DNA of 64,000 nt from Rheinheimera soli (GTDB taxonomy: Bacteria > Pseudomonadota > Gammaproteobacteria > Enterobacterales > Alteromonadaceae). Of the stretch, positions 35,961 to 43,508 are shown piece after piece. The notes beneath the pieces were generated by a model. It was not told the origin of the DNA. It did not search any database and worked only from the letters and a program-made list of their open reading frames with translations. The position numbers were made by a program, and so were the translations under genes. Location of the stretch: the NCBI RefSeq assembly GCF_021290985.1, contig NZ_JAJOYU010000020.1, positions 17,990-81,989 of the forward strand, written 5' to 3'. The stretch's first letter is position 1. Every line of letters starts with the position of its first letter.

Positions 35961-36605
35961 ATGGATAGCAAACCAGAAATAGAAAAGATTGAGCACCGAC
36001 TCAGAGAAATTAACCGCCTGAAATTAAAACTGACTTTTGGGAATGTGCCGGCTTTTTATCACGCCGTTGCCACCTCTTTAGGCATGGCCGAAGGCATGCT
36101 CAAATACGGTTTTGATAATTCATTAGATATCCTGACCAACCAGCGCAACTGGAACCTGAACTACTTGTGTGGTTCAGAAGATGCGGCCGGACAAATCATT
36201 TGCCCTAACAAACCCCGCTTGTCTGTGTACAAAGTTTTTACTCAACATGGCTTTGAAATTCATTGTTTGCCGTGGAAAGCTGCACGGGAATTTGATTTTG
36301 AGCTGGCGAATCATCCACAGATGGATTTTAAGTTCTGGCGCCCCAATTCGATGAAAACCGTCTTTCGTATTGCCGGTTTGCATAGTTTTATCAAAATGTA
36401 TTTTGAACATGGGGATGAAGCAGACTTGCAGCTCATTCGTTGTGCACACAATATAGCGGAAGAGTTTGTTGAACGTTTGGTACCGCAGTTTGATACCCAA
36501 AAGGTATTTGGCGTGACTATCCAGAATTTTTTCGATTTTGCAGAAATGAAATATAAAGCCGGGGAAGAAATCTATTTACCTAAGGTGTATGCGCTGCAGG
36601 AGTAG
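35961..36605 (+). CDS. Conserved-looking protein of unknown function
   Basis: From ATG 35961 the product is 214 residues; a start at 35913 is possible but has no better ribosome site. It is soluble, with an N-terminal helix (EKIEHRLREINRLKLKL), no signal peptide and no motif I recognise. Codon use matches the neighbours, so it is probably a resident gene. It is monocistronic, followed by the 50-bp repeat array and a terminator. Confidence 0.7.
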   Translation: MDSKPEIEKIEHRLREINRLKLKLTFGNVPAFYHAVATSLGMAEGMLKYGFDNSLDILTNQRNWNLNYLCGSEDAAGQIICPNKPRLSVYKVFTQHGFEIHCLPWKAAREFDFELANHPQMDFKFWRPNSMKTVFRIAGLHSFIKMYFEHGDEADLQLIRCAHNIAEEFVERLVPQFDTQKVFGVTIQNFFDFAEMKYKAGEEIYLPKVYALQE

Positions 36606-36641
36606 CGCTTAAAACCGACCGGGAGCAGAGTTTTCTTCAGT

Positions 36642-36941
36642 CATCGCCGTAACAGTGCTCCTGCAGTTACGGCATACCGTCCTTCCATGGACATCGCCGT
36701 AACAGTGCTCCTGCAGTTGCGGCATACCGTCCTTCCATGGACATCGCCGTAACAGTGCTCCTGCAGTTGCGGCATACCGTCCTTCCATGGACATCGCCGT
36801 AACAGTGCTCCTGCAGTTACGGCATACCGTCCTTCCATGGACATCGCCGTAACAGTGCTCCTGCAGTTACGGCATACCGTCCTTCCATGGACATCGCCGT
36901 AACAGTGCTCCTGCAGTTGCGGCATACCGTCCTTCCATGGA
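36642..36941. repeat. Six tandem 50-bp repeats with hairpin
   Basis: Units begin at 36642, 36692, 36742, 36792, 36842 and 36892 and are almost identical; the main variation is GTTACGG or GTTGCGG (A in units 1, 4, 5; G in 2, 3, 6). Each unit holds CCGTAAC...GTTACGG, which can form a 7-bp stem over a 12-nt loop, and a CCATGG. There are no spacers, so it is not CRISPR. Because 50 is not a multiple of three, frames cycle every 150 bp; ORFs through it are artefacts. Confidence 0.95.
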
Positions 36942-36944
36942 CAT

Positions 36945-36979
36945 AAAAAAAGGCAGCTGCGATGCAGTTGCCTTTTTTT
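36945..36979. terminator. Bidirectional terminator
   Basis: GGCAGCTGC (36952-36960) pairs with GCAGTTGCC (36964-36972), flanked by seven A and seven T. It can end both the rightward gene at 36605 and the leftward cold-shock gene at 37037. Confidence 0.85.
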
Positions 36980-37036
36980 GTGTTGTGACCCTTAACTCAG
37001 ATTAACTCTGCGGTCTTGGGTAACTGTAATTAAAAA

Positions 37037-37246
37037 TTACAGAACAACGATTTTCTCAGCCTGTGGGCCTTTTTGACCTTGTGTTACAGTGAACTGTACA
37101 CGTTGGCCTTCTTGCAGAGTTTTGAAACCCGTGCTAGAAATTTCGCTGAAGTGAGCGAAAACGTCTGGACCTGAAGCCTGTTCGATGAAACCGAAACCTT
37201 TAGTTTCGTTGAACCATTTTACTGTGCCGGTAGTTGTATTAGACAT
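37037..37246 (-). CDS. Cold-shock protein (CspA family)
   Basis: The 69-residue OB-fold protein has RNP1 (KGFGFI) and RNP2 (VFAHFS) RNA-binding motifs and family-standard length. It acts as an RNA chaperone. The start is preceded by AGG and by a long leader from the promoter at 37398, as is usual for cold-inducible csp mRNAs. Which csp paralogue it is cannot be told. Confidence 0.95.
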   Translation of the reverse strand: MSNTTTGTVKWFNETKGFGFIEQASGPDVFAHFSEISSTGFKTLQEGQRVQFTVTQGQKGPQAEKIVVL

Positions 37247-37397
37247 GGTATATACCTGTATTTAATGAAATTAATATGCCTGGTTTCAGGCGGTGGTGCT
37301 GTAAGAGATGTTTTAACTTATGAATACAGGACGTACTAAAACAACAGTAACATTCGTTGTGGTGCATAAATAATGAACAGACTAACAAAGCAAGGCC

Positions 37398-37425
37398 AGT
37401 GTATAGGTTTTCAGAGCAGTGTCAA
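37398..37425 (-). promoter_or_regulatory. Promoter of cold-shock gene with ~145-nt leader
   Basis: On the minus strand perfect TTGACA (37425-37420), 16-nt spacer, TACACT (37403-37398). The start would be near 37391, leaving a leader of about 145 nt before ATG, typical of cspA thermosensing leaders. Confidence 0.6.
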
Positions 37426-37428
37426 AGC

Positions 37429-37824
37429 TTATTTCACCACGTTATTAAAATAAGCAGTTTTATAACGCCCGATATCATGCACAAACTGCTGTATTACATC
37501 GGGTGTAGCGGGTTTTCGATAATAATTAATTTTATCCGTCACAGCCTGCTCTTCAATGTAATTCATCATATTGGAGGTTAACAAACCAATAAAACAGTGC
37601 GGATCACGGCCTCGGATCCAACGGGCCAGCTCTAAACCATTGCGGCCCAGCAGGTTATAGTCGAGCGAATAGGCATCAAAGTGCTGTAACTCAATGAGCG
37701 TCATGGCTTCTTCAGCACTTCCTGCGATGGAACATAACCAGTCTGGTTGTATTGCCTGTACATAACCTCTGGTCAGCATCAAACACACCTGACTATCATC
37801 TACTATCAATAACTTAAAAGGCAT
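37429..37824 (-). CDS. Single-domain response regulator
   Basis: The 131-residue protein is only a receiver domain: acidic DD (9-10), phospho-acceptor Asp in YSLDYN (about 55), LLTS and the conserved Lys in YRKPA. With no output domain it acts through protein contacts, as CheY-like proteins do. No kinase is adjacent; the big hybrid kinase at 43509 is a possible but unproven partner. Confidence 0.88.
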   Translation of the reverse strand: MPFKLLIVDDSQVCLMLTRGYVQAIQPDWLCSIAGSAEEAMTLIELQHFDAYSLDYNLLGRNGLELARWIRGRDPHCFIGLLTSNMMNYIEEQAVTDKINYYRKPATPDVIQQFVHDIGRYKTAYFNNVVK

Positions 37825-37943
37825 AAATCTATTTCAACCTCTTCCTTGTTACTTAAACCGGAAATACTCCATGCCTTTTACTTTAGTTACAACTGGTTAA
37901 ATTCTCCAGTTCGGTAACAAGATGATGTCACCGATGAAGACAA

Positions 37944-39230
37944 TTACAGAGCTTGAAGCAAAGCTTTTAGCTGTCTGAACCCCGGACGACTCTTCACTTC
38001 CTGCTGTAAACAAAGGTTCAACACAGCAGCCCATTTATTCTCAAACTCAGCTGCGTCTGCTAAAGGCAACAACGTCTGCATATCCAGCAACCAATAGCCA
38101 AAAGCGCGGACTTCCAGTGCGCAGAAATGTTGTTGCTGCTTTGGTGGTAACGCATTCAGCGCTGTAGCAGCGCCAAAATCCCCCAAATAAAGCTGCTGAG
38201 TCGCATTTATCAGCATATTGTGGGCATACAAATCGCCGTGCACTATCTGCTGTTGATGCAAATGCGCCATCACATCCACAACCTGCTGCGCCAGAAGTTT
38301 CAGTTCTGCCAGAGTTAAGCTCTGGCCTTGGGTAAAAGTATCGCGGGTGCAGGTTTCAAAAGAAGGCGGTTGTCCCATTACAGAAAAAGATGCTGGTACC
38401 AGCTCCATCACTAAACCAGGTAAATCGCAGTCTTTTAGCTTTGCTTTGACGGCTATCAGATTTGGATGATCAGCTGCATTCAGGTAATTATTCATCTCAT
38501 CTTTGGGGCAACCATCGCTGGTGATCCAGCCTTTAAACTGCTTTAACGCCACCAGCTCTTTATCTTGTGCAAAACGCGCCTGATAAATCACACCGGATGC
38601 GCCTTCGCCTAGTTTTTCTAACAATTGATAGTCTGACAAGCTATGGGCAGTAATGGCTTGGGCTTCAGGCACAGGACAAGCAGGGTTTGCACCCAGCGCC
38701 AGCCAGGCCAGTTTGGGTAACTCAAATAACCAGTCAGGAAAAGATTCAAACTTATTCAGCGATAGCCTTAATAAACCCAAATCACGGCACTGCTGCATGG
38801 AATCCGGTAACGAAGATAGTTGATTGCCAGCCATAGCTACTTTACGTAGTTTAGTATAACGACCGAAGTCACTCGGCAGTTGTGTAAGCTGATTGTCTGT
38901 CAGAATTAACCATTCAAGCTGCTCTGGCAGAGAACCTTCAGCAAAGTCTGTTAACTGATTACCTTTAAAACTGACCATAACCAAAGCTGGGCATAGGCTT
39001 AATACAGCAGGAATATGGTCGAAGTTATTATTGGTTAAAAACAGACGCTTTAGTTTAGTAAAACGGTGGAAATCCGCAGGTAAATCAGACAACTGATTAC
39101 CGGAAAGGTCCAGAATTTCCACAGTGTCGGCAAAACGATATAAGTCGGCAGGAAATTCTTGCAGCCCAGCGGCCAGATTAATCCGGCTTAATGGTGTTTT
39201 GGTCTGAGCTAAAGTTTCAAGGCTAAACAT
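37944..39230 (-). CDS. Leucine-rich-repeat protein kinase
   Basis: From ATG 39230 (GGGA 5 nt upstream) the product has about 428 residues. The N-terminal part has seven or so LRRs (LDLSGNQLSDLP, LFLTNNNFDHIP, LILTDNQLTQLP); the C-terminal part is a eukaryotic-like kinase with glycine loop LGEGASGV, Lys in VALKQF, HGDLYAHNML catalytic loop and GDFGAA. It lacks a membrane helix, so it is probably a cytoplasmic Ser/Thr kinase that recognises a protein via its LRRs. The frame can be opened to GTG 39320, but that part lies in the MITE-like element. Confidence 0.85.
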   Translation of the reverse strand: MFSLETLAQTKTPLSRINLAAGLQEFPADLYRFADTVEILDLSGNQLSDLPADFHRFTKLKRLFLTNNNFDHIPAVLSLCPALVMVSFKGNQLTDFAEGSLPEQLEWLILTDNQLTQLPSDFGRYTKLRKVAMAGNQLSSLPDSMQQCRDLGLLRLSLNKFESFPDWLFELPKLAWLALGANPACPVPEAQAITAHSLSDYQLLEKLGEGASGVIYQARFAQDKELVALKQFKGWITSDGCPKDEMNNYLNAADHPNLIAVKAKLKDCDLPGLVMELVPASFSVMGQPPSFETCTRDTFTQGQSLTLAELKLLAQQVVDVMAHLHQQQIVHGDLYAHNMLINATQQLYLGDFGAATALNALPPKQQQHFCALEVRAFGYWLLDMQTLLPLADAAEFENKWAAVLNLCLQQEVKSRPGFRQLKALLQAL

Positions 39231-39291
39231 CTGATCCCAACCTGCTAAAAAAGCCGGATTGTACAGATGCTGCCTCAATGCAACAAGTAAG

Positions 39292-39521
39292 TAACCTGAA
39301 CTCGGGATAAGCAGCGCCACTGAACGAACATCTTTTCGGGCCTCTCTGCGTTGCTTTGTCTAACCATAGCTCGCTATGGTTAGACAAAGCGCCTTGATAT
39401 GCGCAAAAATCTGCGCATTCAGTTAACAAAGACTTAAGCGACTTCAATAAATTGGCTTATCTATTTGATTTATTTGGTTAAATATAGAGTGTTCGACACT
39501 CATTATCCCGAGTTCAGGTTA
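39292..39521. mobile_element. MITE-like element with 19-bp terminal inverted repeats
   Basis: TAACCTGAACTCGGGATAA (39292-39310) and its exact reverse complement (39503-39521) bound a 230-bp segment without a gene. Inside, GCTTTGTCTAACCATAG (39353-39369) and its exact reverse complement (39374-39390) form a 17-bp hairpin with a 4-nt loop. No transposase is present; a target duplication is not obvious. The structure suggests a non-autonomous element or a palindromic family repeat inserted just upstream of the LRR kinase. Confidence 0.6.
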
Positions 39522-39528
39522 ACTAAAG

Positions 39529-39975
39529 TTACAGCTGATAGATTTGCGAACCGGCAACTCGCACTCTGTCGCCCAGACGTAAGTCGCCAATATTCTGATA
39601 ATCAAACTGTTGCGTGCGGCCATTGTCAAAATTTACCGTGACCCGATAAATCTCGTTGGCAGTTTTATTGTTTCTTTCTACCTGATTACCCGCAACAGCA
39701 CCGCCTATCACCCCAACACCCGTAGCCACTTTGCGGCCTGAACCACGGCCAAATTGATTACCAATCACGCCACCTAATACAGCACCAAGCACAGCTCCGC
39801 CCCCTGAACTACGGTTGTCCAGGGCTATAACCTGAATAGAGCTGACGCTGCCAATCTGCTCTGCAGGTGCAACACTTTGTTGTACATTCTGCCCGGCAGA
39901 GCTACAACCTGCTAAAGGGGCAAGGCTTAATACAGCCAGAGTCAAACAAGATAAATAAAAAGTGAAAGTTTTCAT
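39529..39975 (-). CDS. Glycine-zipper 2TM lipoprotein (SlyB-like)
   Basis: From ATG 39975 the product has 148 residues with a lipobox (LAPLAGC). The middle is a glycine-zipper 2TM domain (GGGAVLGAVLGGVIGNQFG, then GVGVIGGAVAGNQVE), the C-terminus a small beta domain with a YRVTVNFDNG motif. Such proteins are outer-membrane lipoproteins of the SlyB/Pal-associated or YmgG type, often envelope-stress induced. Its exact role is unknown. Confidence 0.85.
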   Translation of the reverse strand: MKTFTFYLSCLTLAVLSLAPLAGCSSAGQNVQQSVAPAEQIGSVSSIQVIALDNRSSGGGAVLGAVLGGVIGNQFGRGSGRKVATGVGVIGGAVAGNQVERNNKTANEIYRVTVNFDNGRTQQFDYQNIGDLRLGDRVRVAGSQIYQL

Positions 39976-40099
39976 ATTTATAATCCAACTCAATATATGG
40001 ATAGTCAGCCTGCTCCCTGACCACCACTGAGTCTGTACGACAAACCACTAAGCGAATTCAAAGCAAAGCTTTGCTCGTCTCAATAAAGCTGCCCACCCC

Positions 40100-40130
40100 T
40101 TGCAATAACGACAAAGCAAACCAATATAAA
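40100..40130 (+). promoter_or_regulatory. Candidate promoter of yghU
   Basis: TTGCAA (40100-40105) and TATAAA (40125-40130) with a 19-nt spacer, 38 nt before the ATG at 40168, which has AGGAGA upstream. Confidence 0.4.
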
Positions 40131-40167
40131 TCAGAGCTTTTATGCATCAGGCACAACAGGAGATCTT

Positions 40168-41013
40168 ATGAGTAATACCTACACTCCACCGAAAGTCTGG
40201 ACATGGGACAGCCAAAACGGTGGCACTTTTGCCAGCATTAACAGACCAGTTTCTGGCGCTACCCATGACAAAACTTTACCTGTAGGTGAACATGAGTTGC
40301 AGCTGTATTCAATGGCCACACCCAATGGGGTTAAAGTCACTATGCTGCTGGAGGAACTACTGGAAGCAGGTCATAAAGCAGCGGACTACGACGCCTGGTT
40401 GATCGATATTCGTGAAGGCGACCAATTTGGCAGTGGTTTTGTCGGTATAAACCCAAACAGTAAAATTCCGGCTTTGTTCGATAAAAGCACCGGCATCCGG
40501 GTATTTGAATCCGGTTCTATTTTGTTGTATCTGGCGGAAAAGTTTGGCGCTTTTATGCCAAAGGAGTTTGCCAAAAGCACTGAAGTGATGAACTGGTTGT
40601 TCTGGCAAATGGGCAGTGCGCCTTTTGTCGGTGGCGGTTTTGGTCATTTTTATGCTTATGCACCAGAAAAATATGAATACCCTATCAATCGTTATGCAAT
40701 GGAAACCAAACGTCAGTTGGATGTGCTGAACCAGCAATTAGCGAACCATGAATTTATCGCAGGTGATGAGTATTCCATTGCCGATATGGCGATTTGGCCC
40801 TGGTACGGCGCTCTGGTTTTGGGGCGGTTATACAATGCGGCTGAGTTTTTGGATGTGCAAAGTTATACACATCTGCAGCGCTGGGCTAAACAGATTGATG
40901 CGCGTCCTGCAGTGCAACGTGCAGTGAAGGTGAATCGCAACTGGGGTGAACCTCACGAACAACTGCCAGAACGCCATAGCGCTTCGGATTTTGATTCTAT
41001 CCCTAAAGCTTAA
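40168..41013 (+). CDS. yghU: Glutathione-dependent disulfide-bond oxidoreductase
   Basis: The 281-residue GST-fold protein matches YghU/nu-class GSTs along its length: the N-terminal extension (YTPPKVWTWDSQNGGTFASI), the thioredoxin-fold motif SMATPNGVKV with the Thr-Pro-Asn that binds two glutathiones, NPNSKIPAL and ESGSILLYLAE. It reduces disulfides using glutathione in the cytoplasm. It ends 4 nt inside the convergent gene. Confidence 0.92.
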   Translation: MSNTYTPPKVWTWDSQNGGTFASINRPVSGATHDKTLPVGEHELQLYSMATPNGVKVTMLLEELLEAGHKAADYDAWLIDIREGDQFGSGFVGINPNSKIPALFDKSTGIRVFESGSILLYLAEKFGAFMPKEFAKSTEVMNWLFWQMGSAPFVGGGFGHFYAYAPEKYEYPINRYAMETKRQLDVLNQQLANHEFIAGDEYSIADMAIWPWYGALVLGRLYNAAEFLDVQSYTHLQRWAKQIDARPAVQRAVKVNRNWGEPHEQLPERHSASDFDSIPKA

Positions 41014-42176
41014 TCGCTCCGGTTAGCAAAAGGCAGACTGCCTTGTGCTTCTTGCTGATACAAGACTAAAGCCCGTTGCTCTTGCACACAGTAACGGGCT
41101 ATCGCTTCATTCATCGCTTTGTGTTCTGCTTTTTCAGTAAAACGGTAAAAACCATGCCTGAGCACGGGCGCAAAACCTCGTTGCAGCTTATGTTCGCCCT
41201 GAGCTCCGGCATCAAAAAACTGCAGTCCCTGCCTGATGCAATAGTCTATGCCGCTGTAATAACAGCATTCAAAGTGCAGAAAGTTAAAGTCTTGTTTGCA
41301 GCCCCAATAGCGGCCAAACAAGGTGGTTTCTGACTGAAAACATAAAGAAGCCGCCAGCATTTCATCATCTTTAAAAGCGGCAAAAACTATCAGTTGATTG
41401 GCCATAGACTGACCCCAGCGCCAGAAGGTATCGGCCTTTAGATAGCCATTATGGCGGGAACGTTTTTGGTAAGTGTCACAATAGAAACTATAAAACTGCT
41501 GCCAGAACGCTAGATCCAGCTCAGCACCAGTCAGGGTTTTGATGACCACGCCCTGCTCTGTTACAGCAGCTCTTTCCTTGCGGATTTGTTTACGTTTGCG
41601 GGCTGTCAGTGCAGCCAGAAAATCGTCAAAGCACGAGTAGTTTTTATTGGACCATAAAAACTGCACATCAAAACGTTCAATAAAACCTGCATTACGAAAA
41701 GCTTGCTGATCTTGTGATGAAGCATAAAGGCATTGCAGATGACTTAGTGGCACAACCTGCTGCAGTTGTGTCACTCCTTGTTCCAGCCACTGCAGCAGCT
41801 CTGCTTTATCAATACCAGCAGCTAAGCCCAAACGTGGCCCTTCGGCTGGGGTAAAAGGAATAGCCAGCAATAATTTAGGGTAATAGTCCAGACCGTAGTT
41901 TTGATAAGCCTCGGCAAAAGACCAGTCAAACAGGTATTCGCCATAGGAGTGCAATTTGATATAAGCAGGCACAGCAGCAATCAGTTTACCCTCTTGCCAT
42001 ACGACAAAATGCCGCACCAGCCAGCCGGTGTTTTTAGCGACACTGCTGCCCACACTGCCACCTTGTTCCAGAGCCAGTAAAAACTCATAACGGCAAAAAG
42101 GATAATCAGCAGGAAATAAGGCATTCCAGTCAGTTGCTGTCACTTCAGCCAATGACGACAGCCATTCAAAACGCAT
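41010..42176 (-). CDS. GNAT-like acyltransferase (DUF482/COG3146 type)
   Basis: From ATG 42176 (GGAG 4 nt upstream) the product has 388 residues. It has the double-GNAT/FemAB-like layout of this family: GSVGSSVAKNTGWLVRHF near the start, KRKQIRKERA in the middle, and the conserved FEGGAQGEHK-like FDAGAQGEHKLQRGF near the end. Family members are annotated peptidoglycan-biosynthesis-like or N-acetyltransferase; substrate unknown. A start 15 nt earlier is less likely. Confidence 0.83.
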   Translation of the reverse strand: MRFEWLSSLAEVTATDWNALFPADYPFCRYEFLLALEQGGSVGSSVAKNTGWLVRHFVVWQEGKLIAAVPAYIKLHSYGEYLFDWSFAEAYQNYGLDYYPKLLLAIPFTPAEGPRLGLAAGIDKAELLQWLEQGVTQLQQVVPLSHLQCLYASSQDQQAFRNAGFIERFDVQFLWSNKNYSCFDDFLAALTARKRKQIRKERAAVTEQGVVIKTLTGAELDLAFWQQFYSFYCDTYQKRSRHNGYLKADTFWRWGQSMANQLIVFAAFKDDEMLAASLCFQSETTLFGRYWGCKQDFNFLHFECCYYSGIDYCIRQGLQFFDAGAQGEHKLQRGFAPVLRHGFYRFTEKAEHKAMNEAIARYCVQEQRALVLYQQEAQGSLPFANRSD

Positions 42177-42213
42177 AAAACTCCACAGCACTACTGCCTT
42201 TTTTCAGGTTCAT

Positions 42214-43323
42214 TTAATCTTGTTTTGTTAATACCAACAGCTGTTCAACCTGCTGGCTTAAGTCAGAGCAGGACAAACGAATGGATGAGGCATTAATTCG
42301 CACTGTAGCAGCATCCTCAGCCCCCTGTTCTAAGGCCGTCAGCGTCATGTTCAGATCGGTCAAAGCCCCTTTAATTTTGTGCTGTAAAATGTGCTCCACG
42401 TCATTTTTTAAGCGAAAACTGTCTTGCAATGTATCAATCTGATTGCGCATTTCTTTAGCACTTTGGATCAAAGCAGCATGAGTTTTCACTCTGGCTTTGA
42501 CCACGGGCGGATTCACAGGTTTGGTGATGTAATCCACAGCACCCAATTCAAAACCCCGCACTATATCCATGGTTTGATCCAAAGCTGTTAAAAAAATCAC
42601 GGTAATATGCTGGGTGTGTGGATCAGCTTTTAGGCGTTTACAGACTTCAAAACCATTCATTTCCGGCATCATCACATCCAGCAACACCAGATCAGGCTGA
42701 GGTTCTGCCGCACAAATCTTTAATGCTTTTTCACCACTGGTGGCAGCCCCTACTTTGTAGTCTTTGCGCAAAATGTCGCTGATCACCTGAATATTATCCA
42801 CCACATCATCCACCACCAGAATACGCAGCTGTTGTTGCAATGGCTCATCTTTAGCAGACTCTGCAGCTTTTTTCTGGGCAGCAGAGCGGGCTGGTCCTTC
42901 AATGGCCCGCAGCACTCTTTCACTTAAGATCTTGGCAGAAAAAGGTTTCACCACATACTCAGACACACCTGACTTAATAGCCTGGATCACTGCGGCTTGC
43001 TCAATAATGGAAGAGAGCATAATAAAAGGAGTGCGGTTATGTCTTTTATCCGCACGCATTTTGGCAAGCAACTCCATGCCATCCATTTTTGGCATTTGCC
43101 ATTCAGATAACACTAAATCAACCTGCTTGAGCAGCATCATACTCAGCGCATGTTCGCCATTGCCTGCCTGTAACACCTGACCAAAGCCCATATCCCGCAG
43201 CATAGTCGCCACAGTTTCACGTACAATATCTGTGGCATCCACCACCAGCACTGTCATTTCAGAGTATGCTTTGCGTACCGGCTCTGCTGCTTCCGTTGTG
43301 GTATCCATAGCTTTGACTGTCAT
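42214..43323 (-). CDS. Double-receiver response regulator with degenerate first domain
   Basis: The 369-residue protein has two receivers. The first (about 24-145) keeps the CheY-like context but has Glu74 (LSEWQMP) in place of the phospho-acceptor Asp and a VVDATD pocket, so it cannot be phosphorylated normally and may mimic the active state. The second (about 168-290) is canonical: VVDD, LLDVMMP Asp, LTA, and TKPVNP. A helical tail (HILQHKIKGALTDLNM) follows. It is divergently placed 186 nt from the large hybrid kinase and may be its partner (inference). Confidence 0.9.
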   Translation of the reverse strand: MTVKAMDTTTEAAEPVRKAYSEMTVLVVDATDIVRETVATMLRDMGFGQVLQAGNGEHALSMMLLKQVDLVLSEWQMPKMDGMELLAKMRADKRHNRTPFIMLSSIIEQAAVIQAIKSGVSEYVVKPFSAKILSERVLRAIEGPARSAAQKKAAESAKDEPLQQQLRILVVDDVVDNIQVISDILRKDYKVGAATSGEKALKICAAEPQPDLVLLDVMMPEMNGFEVCKRLKADPHTQHITVIFLTALDQTMDIVRGFELGAVDYITKPVNPPVVKARVKTHAALIQSAKEMRNQIDTLQDSFRLKNDVEHILQHKIKGALTDLNMTLTALEQGAEDAATVRINASSIRLSCSDLSQQVEQLLVLTKQD

Positions 43324-43508
43324 AGTGTTGCACTCCGGCTTTCTCTTCTGTTTTGCAGGTTACTTTCTTTTTTACTGCATGGGAATCATTCTGCCCGACA
43401 AAAGTGCAGCTATAAATTCAACAGCCCAACTTGACGAATAAGTGCGGATGGCTGACAGTTGAGCCAGAGCCTGTTATCCAAACGCCTTGTTTTATCCGGA
43501 GAGTCTGA

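Noticed and set aside
36609..36925. Two leftward ORFs of 61 and 94 codons in the 50-bp array
   Set aside because: They are produced by stop-free tandem repeats; the unit is not a multiple of three and no ribosome site or known protein is involved.
36642..36941. CRISPR array
   Set aside because: Units are contiguous 50-mers without spacers and no cas gene is in the window.
39231..39320. GTG start extending the LRR kinase
   Set aside because: The extension is partly inside the MITE-like element and lacks a ribosome site, whereas GGGA precedes ATG 39230.
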